Shown in pieces: positions 51,401-59,723 of a stretch of 64,000 nt of DNA. Below the pieces are notes generated by a model. The model made no database searches and had not been told where the DNA came from. It was given only the letters and a program-made list of their open reading frames with translations. Positions within the stretch are counted from its first letter, which is position 1. Each line of letters starts with the position of its first letter. Source of the stretch: Hyphomicrobiales bacterium (GTDB taxonomy: Bacteria; Pseudomonadota; Alphaproteobacteria; Rhizobiales; Beijerinckiaceae); the NCBI GenBank assembly GCA_900473415.1, contig UCLR01000038.1, positions 22,365 through 86,364 of the forward strand, in the 5' to 3' direction. A program made the translations under genes and the position numbers.

Positions 51401-54062
51401 CGTTCACCGTGTAGGTGAAGCTGTCCGTGCCGGCGTAGTTGGCGGCCGGGGTGTAGCTGTAGCTGCCATTGGCGTTGACCACGACCGTGCCATGGGCCGG
51501 GCCTTCGCCCAACGCAAAGCTCAGCACGTCGTTGTCTGCGTCGCTTGCGACAAGCTGGCCGGCGATGACCGTGCCGGCCATGCCGGTGGCGGCGGCGTCG
51601 AGCGCATCCGGCACCGTATTTGCCGGCACGTCGCCGGCCTCCGCGACCTTGACGAAGCGGACATCGTCGAGCGCCGCGCCATAGGTGTTCAGGTTGGTGC
51701 CGGTCGCGATGAATTCGAGCTTGTTCGAGCCGTCGCCGGCGCCGCCGGTGACCCGGAAGGTGAAGGTCTGCCAGGGATTGGTCGGGATGCCCTCATAGAC
51801 GACCCGGCCGCCGAACATCACGCGGATGCCGTCATCCGAGACGGCGGTGTCGGCGTCGCCGAGCGAGAAAGACAACTCGTAGGTCGCGCCGGTCTCCACA
51901 TGGGCGACCTGCTGAACGAGATGGGTATTGGTGTTGTAGCCATCCATGTCGATCCAGATCTGGCCGTCCTTGGCGACGACGCCGTTCGGCGCGTCCCAAT
52001 GCTGCTCGAGGCGGACGTGGTTGACTTCGGTCCAGCCGGCGATGACGCCCTCGGCATTGCGATAGCCCCAATCGCCAGCGCCGTTGTTGCCGGTGGAGAG
52101 GGAGACATCCTCAAAGCTGCCGTTGACGACGAGATCGGTACCGATCGCGATGCCGGGAACGACGGTGAGGTTCACCGCCGTCTCGACGAGGCCGCCATGG
52201 CCGTCGCTGACCAGGAAAGTGAATCCGTCCGCGCCGGTGAAGCCGGCAGCCGGGGTGTAGCGATAGCTGCCGTTCGCATTGAAGACGAGTGTGCCGTGGG
52301 CCGGGGCCTCGCCGAGGCTGTAGGCGAGCACGTCGTTGTTGGCGTCGGTGGCCACGACCTTGCCGCTGAACGCAATGTCCTTGCTGACGAGGATGTTCGC
52401 TTCCTCGGCCACCGGCGCGACGTTGCCCGGCGACGGCAGAGCCGGGTCGGTGATCTTGACGAGATGCACGTCGTCGAGCGTGGCCCCAAAGGTTGAACCC
52501 GCGCCTTCGAAGACGAGCTCATTCGAGCCGTCGCCGGAGCCCCCGGTGACAAGAAAGTGGAGGTCGCTGCCGGCGGCGGCCGGCGTGCCCTCGTAGACCA
52601 CCTGGCCGTTCCAGAGCACGCGGACACCGTCATCGCCCGCCGGCAGATCGGCCAGCGAGAAGCTCAGCCGGTAGACCGCGCCGGTCTCGGCAGCTTCGAT
52701 GTGCTGGGAGAGGACGCCGTTGCCGAAATCGCCTTCCGCGACCAGATCGGTACCGACCGCGACCGTCGAGGGAGCGGCGAAGGCCGGCGCATGGGCGAGC
52801 ACGTCTTCGAGGCCCGGCAGCAGGGCCGAGACCTCGGCATCGGTGCCCTCCGCGGCCATCGCCGCGAGTTCGGCACCGGTCAGCGAGAAGCCGTCGGCCG
52901 TGGTGATCGAGGCCGGCTGATGGGCCGGGTCGACGCCGTTCAGCAGGACGAGCACGTCGCTGCCCGAGCGAATGATCAGGTTGTTGCCGTCGCGCAGGAC
53001 GGTGACGCTCGCAGGCGTAACGCCGTCGAAGCGAACCGTGCTGGTGGCGTCGAGCGAAACCAGATCGATGCCGCTGCCGGCGCGGAAGACGACCTCGTCG
53101 CCGGTCGCGACGATCACGTCGTTGCCGGCGCTGCCGTCGAGCACGTCGCTCCCTTCGCCACCGGCAAGGTAGTCCGTGCCCGCGCCGCCGACGAGCTGGT
53201 CATTACCCGTGCCGCCGAAGAGCAGGTCGTTGCCGCCGTCGCCATAGAGTACGTCGTCGCCGTCACCGGCGCGAACGATGTCGTCCCCCTGCATGGCATA
53301 GACCTTGTCGGCGCCGACGGTGCCGTTCACGACATCCCATTGCGGCGTGCCATAGACGACGTTGACGCCGTCGATCAGCTCCGCGGCCGGACGGGCAAGA
53401 TGCATGTCGTCTACGAAGACGGCATCGACGCCCATGTTGATGAGGCTCTGGATATCGGCCTGCGAGCCGAGAATCGTCCAGGCGACGACCTTGAGGCCAG
53501 CCGCATGGGCTGCCGCGACATCGGTCGCCGAGAAGGAGCCGAAGGACGGCGCGACGATGTCCGCGAAGGTCGCGATCGAAGCCGGGTTCGTGATGCCGCT
53601 GCCGAGAAAGGCCAGCGGGATGTCCACGCCGTATTGCGGCATGATGGTGTTGTGAAGCTGCTGCAGGTTGCCCGACGCGAAGCTCTGGATGACGACCCGA
53701 TCGGGGTCGGTGAAGCCATGGGCGATCAGCTCTTTGATAACGGCCTCGCTGGTCGCGTAGTCGGTGCTCTTGGTCTCGGGAACGATGCCGATGTCGCGGC
53801 CCGTCTCGATCGACATCGCCTTGGCGAGCTCGATGACCTCGCCGAAGGTCAGGAGAGCCGGCTCGATGGCCTTCGCCTCGGCATAGGTCAGGTTGGAATA
53901 GTTGTGGTTGTCGTGGCTGCTGACCAGCACGCCGTCCTTGGTCAGGTAGAGGTCCGGCTCGATGACGTCGGCGCCCCAATTGACTGCCCAGGTGTAGGCC
54001 TGCAGCGAATGGTCCGGATAGGGATTGCTGCCGCGATGGGCGTAAAGGACGATGTCGGCCAC
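48438..54062 (-). CDS. Giant secreted glycerophosphodiester phosphodiesterase with carbohydrate-binding-like, cadherin-like and RTX modules
   Basis: 1874 residues, no signal peptide. Residues 1-235 are a GDPD domain: HRG at 9-11, E35-x-D37 then SHD at 49-51, and PETK near 95 as metal/phosphate residues; the usual EN after HRG is DH (PDHSL). About 245-325 is a short RTX block. From 437 to 1273 four similar modules (DLVVNGSFED, GWGYRN-like, VVGGAGDGSN and LDDVxL) look like DUF642-type binding folds. They alternate with cadherin-like repeats near 545-635, 815-902, 1275-1365 and 1368-1460. About 1464-1800 is a large RTX array; the tail ends LASLHDFHFA, a type I secretion-like signal. It should act outside the cell on glycerophosphodiesters or teichoic-acid-like polymers. 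GTG start at 54062 behind GGAG. Confidence 0.85.
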   Translation of the reverse strand: MADIVLYAHRGSNPYPDHSLQAYTWAVNWGADVIEPDLYLTKDGVLVSSHDNHNYSNLTYAEAKAIEPALLTFGEVIELAKAMSIETGRDIGIVPETKSTDYATSEAVIKELIAHGFTDPDRVVIQSFASGNLQQLHNTIMPQYGVDIPLAFLGSGITNPASIATFADIVAPSFGSFSATDVAAAHAAGLKVVAWTILGSQADIQSLINMGVDAVFVDDMHLARPAAELIDGVNVVYGTPQWDVVNGTVGADKVYAMQGDDIVRAGDGDDVLYGDGGNDLLFGGTGNDQLVGGAGTDYLAGGEGSDVLDGSAGNDVIVATGDEVVFRAGSGIDLVSLDATSTVRFDGVTPASVTVLRDGNNLIIRSGSDVLVLLNGVDPAHQPASITTADGFSLTGAELAAMAAEGTDAEVSALLPGLEDVLAHAPAFAAPSTVAVGTDLVAEGDFGNGVLSQHIEAAETGAVYRLSFSLADLPAGDDGVRVLWNGQVVYEGTPAAAGSDLHFLVTGGSGDGSNELVFEGAGSTFGATLDDVHLVKITDPALPSPGNVAPVAEEANILVSKDIAFSGKVVATDANNDVLAYSLGEAPAHGTLVFNANGSYRYTPAAGFTGADGFTFLVSDGHGGLVETAVNLTVVPGIAIGTDLVVNGSFEDVSLSTGNNGAGDWGYRNAEGVIAGWTEVNHVRLEQHWDAPNGVVAKDGQIWIDMDGYNTNTHLVQQVAHVETGATYELSFSLGDADTAVSDDGIRVMFGGRVVYEGIPTNPWQTFTFRVTGGAGDGSNKLEFIATGTNLNTYGAALDDVRFVKVAEAGDVPANTVPDALDAAATGMAGTVIAGQLVASDADNDVLSFALGEGPAHGTVVVNANGSYSYTPAANYAGTDSFTYTVNDGHGGVDTATVKLTVALRAGEVAIIGPNLIVNGGFEDLTGADDAGTWGYRNTSPAGVIPGWVNEGDNRAEVHRDTVGGVGPAEGSYWFDMEGAPKNAKLVQTVAGIEQGATYQLKFSIADTDTAQTNDSVSVYWGGQLIYTGTPLARWQEITVDVVGGAGDGSNKLIFQSTTPSPNGAGVALDKVSLYEIDAKPNLIVNGSFEDLTGADNAGTWGYRNTDGTVPGWIDISGQKKIEQHGPRSMDAVNNPIDAADGNYYIDLVGSSAGANSWLAQNVAGVEEGRLYELTFSLADGDKARANNGVNVYWGGELVYSTSPGWDPATGTIAAGAAAGDPMAAAGETYQTITVRVVGGDGNGSNQLSFQGVGNSGGNNGPMLDDISLRLVNAAPVVQPVTAGTDEDTAVTGTIVASDVDGDTLVFAIKENAGPAHGVVTLDAATGAWSHTPDADYNGADSFTVVVSDGQGGTAETTVSLTVKPVNDAPVAVDDGSLTTGYGAALTVAAATLLLNDSDVETAILAILSVQDAVGGTVALENGNVVFTPAQGFAGNASFTYTVSDGQGGTATASARVTVAAPAGTDGDDAFTATPGNDTILAGLGDDEISGGAGNDVIDGGAGDDTLSGDDGNDVLKGGGGDDALSGGAGSDILVGGAGDDDLDGGEGVDTADYSGDSAGIVVDLAAGTAEGDAIGADTLRAIETVIGGVGRDLISGDHLANLIDGGAGDDVLNGGAGDDIILAGLGDDVIDGGAGFDTLDLSGATGPVSVDFAHGTVSGEGIGSDSFSGIEKLLFGAGDDVVAGGNGNEAFDGGAGNDILKGGAGNDSLAGGEGDDSLDGGSGDDVVHGGNGIDTIKAGSGSDMIDAGAGNDVIDGGSGNDIILAGAGNDSVDAGSGDDRIAGGAGDDVLAGGSGHDVFVFAAGFGKDTITDFKTNGANSDVLEFSVDVFADATAALAAAHQDGADVVFTIDADTSLTLKNVQLASLHDFHFA

Positions 54063-54847
54063 GGCCTGTTCTCCAAGGTCGAAGAAATGAGTTTTCAGAT
54101 CGGATGGGTCGAGCCGCGCGGCGGACAGCCTTACTGCGGCGCCGAACGGTTCATGAGCGCCGGCGAGCCTGATTGAGGCGGCCGGACCGTCTGGGCGAGG
54201 TCACTGCGAAGGAAATGATCGTTGTCGCCATACGCATGATTTGCCGTCTAAGTGACGACATCGGACGACCTTTGCCGACGGTCCGACATCGTTAAGATTC
54301 GGTTACCGGCGATAGGGAGAGCACATGACGGGTCGATGAAGCTGCGATGAAACGCGCCATCAAGAATTTCGATGCCCAGTATCGGCCGGACACCTTCCTT
54401 AGGGCGCCTCGTCTGGAGGGGTGAACGTCACTCCGGGCCCAAGCCGCGGCGCTGGGCATCGATTGCCGACAATGGGCTGCTCCCACCCAATGCGTGCGCG
54501 CAGGACATACCGGTTTCAGCCCCGGTTTCGCCGATAGCGGATCGCGGTCGACAGCCACCCGAAGTCCCTGCCTATCCCATATGAGACAAGCAGCCCATCT
54601 CTGGCGGGCTCGTGATCGGCATCGTCACTGCGGCCCTGTCGGCCGGAAGACACCGAAATTCCTATAAGATTCCTATTTCCGCGGCTCGGCGCCTGTCTCG
54701 AACCTTTATGCGGTCCGCGCGATATTTCCGGCGAATTCAATCGGCTGCGCGCTGCGCCTTCGGAACGGAGGCGGCAGCGGGCAGCCGTCATCGCGGCGCG
54801 GATCGCCGCTCCGACCGGTTTGCAAAGTGTCCGAAAGGAAACACGAC
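54063..54847. other. Divergent control region between the phosphodiesterase gene and kdp
   Basis: These 785 bases contain no convincing gene. The kdp-proximal part carries an AT-rich direct repeat typical of an OmpR-family binding site, listed separately. The GTG-proximal part shows no clear promoter. No RNA motif was recognised. Confidence 0.6.
54658..54676 (+). promoter_or_regulatory. Candidate KdpE-binding direct repeat
   Basis: ATTCCTAT occurs at 54658-54665 and again at 54669-54676, start-to-start spacing 11 bases, the geometry used by OmpR/PhoB-family dimers such as KdpE. It lies 190 bases before the first small gene of the kdp operon. Confidence 0.45.
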
Positions 54848-54928
54848 ATGGATGCTATCGCACTTGGCTTGACGGCCGTCTTCTTCGCTCTGTCCTTCGC
54901 TTACGTGCAAGCCTGCGACGCGCTCTAG
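54848..54928 (+). CDS. 26-aa small membrane protein preceding kdpF
   Basis: A 26-residue frame (MDAIALGLTAVFFALSFAY then VQACDAL) made of one membrane helix and a short CDAL tail. A GGAAACA-type purine stretch precedes the ATG, and the stop is 18 bases from kdpF. Its length and character are like KdpF, so it may be a second KdpF-like stabiliser of the Kdp complex. I know of no named family; it is missed by length-filtered gene finders. Confidence 0.65.
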   Translation: MDAIALGLTAVFFALSFAYVQACDAL

Positions 54929-54946
54929 CCTGAAACGGAGCAAGAC

Positions 54947-55036
54947 ATGCTTCTCGATTATACTCTCGGCGCTGCCGCCGCCCTCTTCATTACTGTCTAC
55001 CTAACCTACGCGCTCGTTCGTCCGGAACGGTTCTGA
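54947..55036 (+). CDS. kdpF: KdpF, small subunit of the potassium-transporting ATPase
   Basis: 29 residues (MLLDYTLGAAAALFITVYL then TYALVRPERF), a single membrane helix ending in the (L/V)xxPERF tail that marks KdpF. It stabilises the KdpABC complex in the inner membrane. It is preceded by GGAGCAAGAC and followed by kdpA after 31 bases. Confidence 0.9.
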   Translation: MLLDYTLGAAAALFITVYLTYALVRPERF

Positions 55037-55067
55037 GCGTGGGTGAGGTATTGAGAAGGTCTTCCCT

Positions 55068-56771
55068 ATGACGCTGAACGGATGGCTCCAGATCCTGGTC
55101 TTCTGCGGGATCATCATTGCGCTCGTGAAGCCGCTCGGCGGCTACATGACGCGCGTCTTCAATGGTGAGTGGACATTCCTCTCGCCGCTTTTTCGCCCGA
55201 TCGAGCGCGGCCTGTATCGCATCGCCGGCACCAATGAGAAGGAAGAGCAGCACTGGACGGCCTATACGGCCGCGTTGCTGTTCTTCAGCGTCGCGAGTGT
55301 CGTGTTGCTCTACCTGATGCAGCGCGTTCAGGGGGCACTCCCCTTCAATCCCGCGGGAATGGGGGCGGTGTCGCCTGAGCTGGCGTTCAACACCGCTGCC
55401 AGCTTCGTGACCAACACCAACTGGCAGAACTATGGTGGCGAAAGCACCATGTCCTATTTCACGCAGATGGCGGGCCTGGCGGTGCAGAACTTTGTTTCGG
55501 CCGCAGCGGGCATGGCCATCGCCGTGGCCCTGATCCGGGCGTTCGCCCGCAAGTCGATCCAGACGCTTGGCAGTTTCTGGGTCGATATGACCCGCTCCAC
55601 GCTCTACATCCTGCTTCCGATCTGCGTCATCGGCACGCTGGTCCTGGTCTGGCAGGGCATCCCGCAGAACCTGAACCCCTACACGGTCGCGACGACGCTT
55701 GAAGGCGCCCAGCAGACGATCGCCCAGGGTCCGGTCGCCTCGCAGATGATGATCAAGCATCTGGGCACGAATGGCGGCGGCTTCTTCAACGCCAACGCCG
55801 CGCATCCCTTCGAGAACCCGACGGCGCTCACCAACCTGATCCACATGGTCGCGATCTTCGCGATCGGCGCGGGACTGACCAACGTCTTCGGGCGCATGGT
55901 CGGCAATGAGCGCCAGGGCTGGGCGATCTTCTCCGCCATGGGCACCCTCTTCATCGCGGGCGTCATCGCCTGCTACTGGGCCGAGGCGGCCGGCAATCCG
56001 CTCGTCCATGCGCTCGGCATCGAGGGCGGCAACATGGAAGGCAAGGAGACGCGCTTCGGCATCTCGCTGTCCGCTCTCTTCGCCGTCGTCACAACGGCCG
56101 CGTCCTGCGGCGCGGTCAATGCCATGCATGGCAGCTTCATGGCGCTCGGCGGCATGATCCCGATGATCAACATGATGCTCGGTGAGATCATCATCGGCGG
56201 CGTCGGCGCCGGTCTCTACGGCATGCTGCTCTTCGTCGTCGTCTCGATCTTCGTGGCAGGGCTGATGGTCGGCCGCACGCCCGAGTATCTCGGGAAGAAA
56301 ATCGAGGCCAAGGAAGTCAAGATGGCGATGCTCGCTCTCTTGGTCCTGCCGCTCTCGATGCTCGGCTTCACGGCGATCGCGGTGGTTCTCGAAACGGGCG
56401 TTGCCTCCATGGGTAACGCGGGGCCCCACGGCTTCTCGGAGGCCCTGTACGCCTATGTGTCCGGCACAGCGAACAACGGCTCGGCCTTCGGCGGCCTGAC
56501 CGGAAACACGGTCTGGTACAACATCACGATCGGGCTTGCGATGCTCATCGGGCGGTTCCTGATGATCATTCCCGTGATGGCGATGGCCGGCTCGCTCGTC
56601 GCCAAGAAGGCCGTGCCCGAATCCTCGGGGACCTTCCCCACGACCGGCCCGCTCTTCATCGGCCTGCTGGTCGGCCTCGTGCTCATCATGGGCGGGCTGG
56701 AGTTCTTCCCGGCCCTGGCGCTGGGGCCGATCGTCGAACATCTGGCGGCGATCGCCGGACAGACCTTCTGA
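55068..56771 (+). CDS. kdpA: KdpA, potassium-binding channel-like subunit
   Basis: 567 residues with about ten membrane helices. Four selectivity-filter-like segments are seen, such as FVTNTNWQNYGGEST, HLGTNGGGFFNANAAHPFENP and SGTANNGSAFGGL, as expected for this SKT-superfamily subunit. It binds and selects K+. A small gene follows and separates it from kdpB. Confidence 0.96.
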   Translation: MTLNGWLQILVFCGIIIALVKPLGGYMTRVFNGEWTFLSPLFRPIERGLYRIAGTNEKEEQHWTAYTAALLFFSVASVVLLYLMQRVQGALPFNPAGMGAVSPELAFNTAASFVTNTNWQNYGGESTMSYFTQMAGLAVQNFVSAAAGMAIAVALIRAFARKSIQTLGSFWVDMTRSTLYILLPICVIGTLVLVWQGIPQNLNPYTVATTLEGAQQTIAQGPVASQMMIKHLGTNGGGFFNANAAHPFENPTALTNLIHMVAIFAIGAGLTNVFGRMVGNERQGWAIFSAMGTLFIAGVIACYWAEAAGNPLVHALGIEGGNMEGKETRFGISLSALFAVVTTAASCGAVNAMHGSFMALGGMIPMINMMLGEIIIGGVGAGLYGMLLFVVVSIFVAGLMVGRTPEYLGKKIEAKEVKMAMLALLVLPLSMLGFTAIAVVLETGVASMGNAGPHGFSEALYAYVSGTANNGSAFGGLTGNTVWYNITIGLAMLIGRFLMIIPVMAMAGSLVAKKAVPESSGTFPTTGPLFIGLLVGLVLIMGGLEFFPALALGPIVEHLAAIAGQTF

Positions 56772-56782
56772 GGGAAGCGGCC

Positions 56783-56959
56783 ATGGCGAACTGCCTTCGT
56801 CAGCTGCGCCGCGACGCCCTGCCCTCGCGCCACTCCGGTGGCGCGAGCGGGCGAAGCGGGTTGCTGCGCCCCTCCACACTGATCTTCGCCGTGACAGCCG
56901 GGCTGATGCTCGGCGTGCTGCTCGCCAAGGCGCTGATCACCCTGTTTGCCGGCACCTGA
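56783..56959 (+). CDS. 58-aa membrane protein between kdpA and kdpB
   Basis: A 58-residue frame: a basic N-terminal half (CLRQLRRDALPSRHS, GASGRSG) and one membrane helix (about residues 33-55, STLIFAVTAGLMLGVLLAK). GAGGGAAG precedes the ATG by seven bases. It starts 11 bases after kdpA and ends 32 bases before kdpB, so it sits inside the operon. It would have the N-terminus in the cytoplasm by the positive-inside rule. No family is recognised. It could be a KdpABC accessory subunit or regulator. Confidence 0.6.
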   Translation: MANCLRQLRRDALPSRHSGGASGRSGLLRPSTLIFAVTAGLMLGVLLAKALITLFAGT

Positions 56960-56991
56960 GCGGTGCGGCCCATTTTTCGCTGGAGCCTCTC

Positions 56992-59064
56992 ATGAGCCAG
57001 TCCAAACCCGCAGGCATACTCGACGCCCGCATCCTCGTGCCGGCGATCGGCGACTCGATCCGTAAACTGGATCCGCGCAGCCTCGCCAAGAATCCGGTCA
57101 TGTTCACCGTCGCCGTCGTGGCGGCGCTCACCACCGTCCTCCTCGTCAGGGACGCCGTCCTGGGCAGCGCCGATCTGCTGTTCTCTTTCCAGATCGTCCT
57201 GTGGCTCTGGTTCACGGTGCTCTTTGCGAATTTCGCGGAGGCGGTGGCCGAGGGTCGCGGCAAGGCACAGGCAGACTCGCTGCGCAAGACCCGCACCGAG
57301 ACGCAGGCCAAGCTGCTTCTCGGAGAGGATCGCAGCCGCTTCAAGCTCGTCGCCGGCACCTCGCTCAAGGTGGGTGACGTCGTGCTGGTCGAGGCCGGCG
57401 ACATCATCCCGTCCGACGGCGAAGTGATCGAAGGCGTCGCCTCGGTGAACGAAGCCGCGATCACCGGCGAATCCGCCCCCGTCATCCGCGAATCCGGCGG
57501 TGACCGCTCGGCGGTGACCGGCGGCACCCAGGTGCTGTCCGACTGGATCCGCGTGCGCATCACCGCCGCGGCGGGCTCGACCTTCGTCGACAAGATGATC
57601 GCACTGGTCGAGGGTGCCGAGCGCCAGAAGACGCCGAACGAGATCGCGCTCAACATCCTGCTCGCCGGCATGACGCTGATCTTCGTGTTCGCGACCGTGA
57701 CGATTCCGAGCTTCGCCACCTATGCGGGCGGCTATATCCCGGTGATCGTGCTCGTCGCACTGTTCGTGACCCTGATCCCGACGACGATCGGCGCGCTGCT
57801 CTCGGCGATCGGCATCGCCGGCATGGACCGGTTGGTGCGCTTCAACGTGCTCGCCATGTCCGGCCGCGCGGTCGAGGCCGCCGGCGACGTCGACACGCTG
57901 CTGCTCGACAAGACCGGCACGATCACGCTCGGCAACCGCCAGGCTTCCGAGTTCCGTCCGGTCACGGGCGTGACTGCCCAGGAGCTGGCCGATGCCTCGC
58001 AGCTCGCCTCGCTCGCCGACGAGACGCCGGAAGGCCGCTCGATCGTCGTGCTCGCCAAGGAGAAATACGGCATCCGGGCCCGTGACATGGGTGCGCTGCA
58101 CGCGACCTTCGTGCCCTTCACCGCGCAGAGCCGGATGAGCGGCGTGGATGTCGAAGGCTCCAGCATTCGCAAGGGCGCCGTCGACTCCGTGCTCAAGCAT
58201 GTCGACCTGGCCGGGGCCGCGATCGGGACCGACCGTCCCAACGCCGCGTCCGTCCGTGAAGTCCAGGCGATTGCCGACGAGATCGGCAAGGCCGGCGGCA
58301 CGCCGCTGGCTGTGGCCAAGGACGGGCGTCTGCTCGGCGTCATCTACCTCAAGGATATCGTCAAGGGCGGCATTCGCGAGCGCTTTGCGGAACTCCGCCG
58401 CATGGGCATCCGCACCGTCATGATCACCGGCGACAACCCGATGACCGCAGCCGCCATCGCGGCAGAAGCCGGCGTCGACGATTTCCTCGCCCAGGCGACA
58501 CCGGAGAACAAGCTCACGCTGATCCGCGAGGAACAGGCCAAGGGCAAGCTCGTCGCGATGTGCGGCGACGGCACCAACGACGCCCCCGCCCTCGCCCAGG
58601 CCGATGTCGGCGTCGCCATGAACACCGGCACGGTCGCGGCACGCGAAGCCGGCAACATGGTCGATCTCGACAGCGACCCGACCAAGCTCATCGAGATCGT
58701 CGAGATCGGCAAGCAACTCCTGATGACGCGCGGCGCGCTGACGACCTTCTCGATTGCCAATGACGTCGCCAAGTACTTCGCCATCATCCCGGCGATGTTC
58801 CTGGCCTTCTATCCGCAGCTCGGCGCGCTCAACATTATGGGTCTGCAGACTCCGCAGAGCGCCATCCTCTCGGCGATCATCTTCAATGCGCTCATCATCG
58901 TCGCGTTGATTCCGCTCGCCCTGCGCGGCGTGAAATATCGCGCAGTCGGCGCCGGCGCCCTGCTCAGCCGCAACCTGCTCGTCTACGGGCTCGGCGGCAT
59001 CATCCTGCCCTTCGTCGGCATCAAGGCCATCGACATGGCCGTGACCGCGCTCGGTCTCGCATAA
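56992..59064 (+). CDS. kdpB: KdpB, P-type ATPase subunit
   Basis: 690 residues. P-type hallmarks: TGES in the actuator domain (ITGESAPVI), phosphorylated D306 in DKTGT, the nucleotide domain, MITGDNPMTAAAIAAEAGVDDF, and GDGTNDAPALAQADVG. It hydrolyses ATP to drive K+ transfer through KdpA. The length is normal for the family. Confidence 0.97.
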   Translation: MSQSKPAGILDARILVPAIGDSIRKLDPRSLAKNPVMFTVAVVAALTTVLLVRDAVLGSADLLFSFQIVLWLWFTVLFANFAEAVAEGRGKAQADSLRKTRTETQAKLLLGEDRSRFKLVAGTSLKVGDVVLVEAGDIIPSDGEVIEGVASVNEAAITGESAPVIRESGGDRSAVTGGTQVLSDWIRVRITAAAGSTFVDKMIALVEGAERQKTPNEIALNILLAGMTLIFVFATVTIPSFATYAGGYIPVIVLVALFVTLIPTTIGALLSAIGIAGMDRLVRFNVLAMSGRAVEAAGDVDTLLLDKTGTITLGNRQASEFRPVTGVTAQELADASQLASLADETPEGRSIVVLAKEKYGIRARDMGALHATFVPFTAQSRMSGVDVEGSSIRKGAVDSVLKHVDLAGAAIGTDRPNAASVREVQAIADEIGKAGGTPLAVAKDGRLLGVIYLKDIVKGGIRERFAELRRMGIRTVMITGDNPMTAAAIAAEAGVDDFLAQATPENKLTLIREEQAKGKLVAMCGDGTNDAPALAQADVGVAMNTGTVAAREAGNMVDLDSDPTKLIEIVEIGKQLLMTRGALTTFSIANDVAKYFAIIPAMFLAFYPQLGALNIMGLQTPQSAILSAIIFNALIIVALIPLALRGVKYRAVGAGALLSRNLLVYGLGGIILPFVGIKAIDMAVTALGLA

Positions 59065-59075
59065 GGCTCGCTTCC

Positions 59076-59648
59076 ATGCTCAAGCAAATTCGCCCCGCCA
59101 TCGTGCTGCTCATCGCCCTTACCGTCATCACCGGGCTGATCTATCCGCTCGGCCTGACCGGCATCGCGCAGGCGATTTTCCCCTCCCAGGCCAATGGCAG
59201 CCTGATCGAGCGCAACGGAACGGTTGTCGGCTCGCAGTTGATCGGCCAGCGCTTCACGGAAGACCGGTATTTCCAGGGACGCCCCTCGGCCGCCGGCTCT
59301 GACGGCTACGATGCCTCCTCGTCGAGTGCGTCGAACCTCGCTCCGACGAGCAAGAAGCTGATCGAGCGCATTGGCACCGATGCCGAGAAGTTGAAGGCCG
59401 AGAACCCGAAGGCGCCCGTGCCGATGGATCTCGTCACGACCTCGGGCAGCGGCCTCGACCCTCACATCTCGCCGGAAGCCGCCTATTTCCAGGTGCCGCG
59501 CGTGGCGCGGGCGCGCGGCGTGGACGAGGCGACGGTTCGCGCACTGGTCGACACCAACGTCCAGGGCCGCCAGTTCGGCTTCATGGGTGAGCCCGTCGTC
59601 AATGTGCTGGCGCTGAACCTGGCGCTCGATCGTTCAGCTGCGCGTTAA
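59076..59648 (+). CDS. kdpC: KdpC, potassium-transporting ATPase C subunit
   Basis: 190 residues with one N-terminal membrane helix and a periplasmic domain. Family segments QANGSLI, GSQLIGQRF, YFQGRPSAA, TSGSGLDPHISPEAA and VARAR are all present. It assists assembly and K+ affinity. It starts 11 bases after kdpB. Confidence 0.96.
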   Translation: MLKQIRPAIVLLIALTVITGLIYPLGLTGIAQAIFPSQANGSLIERNGTVVGSQLIGQRFTEDRYFQGRPSAAGSDGYDASSSSASNLAPTSKKLIERIGTDAEKLKAENPKAPVPMDLVTTSGSGLDPHISPEAAYFQVPRVARARGVDEATVRALVDTNVQGRQFGFMGEPVVNVLALNLALDRSAAR

Positions 59649-59723
59649 GCCGCAGCACGCTAATAAGACGCGCCGGCCGGCCGTCCACGGGAGGCCGGCG
59701 CGGTCCCGTCAGAAGCAGAGCCG

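Noticed and set aside
48447..52496. Plus-strand open frame of 1349 codons opposite the giant phosphodiesterase gene
   Set aside because: It is antisense to RTX and module repeats whose GC-rich codons leave no stops; its residue composition (R, V, A, D and G runs) has no domain and the minus-strand protein is clearly real.
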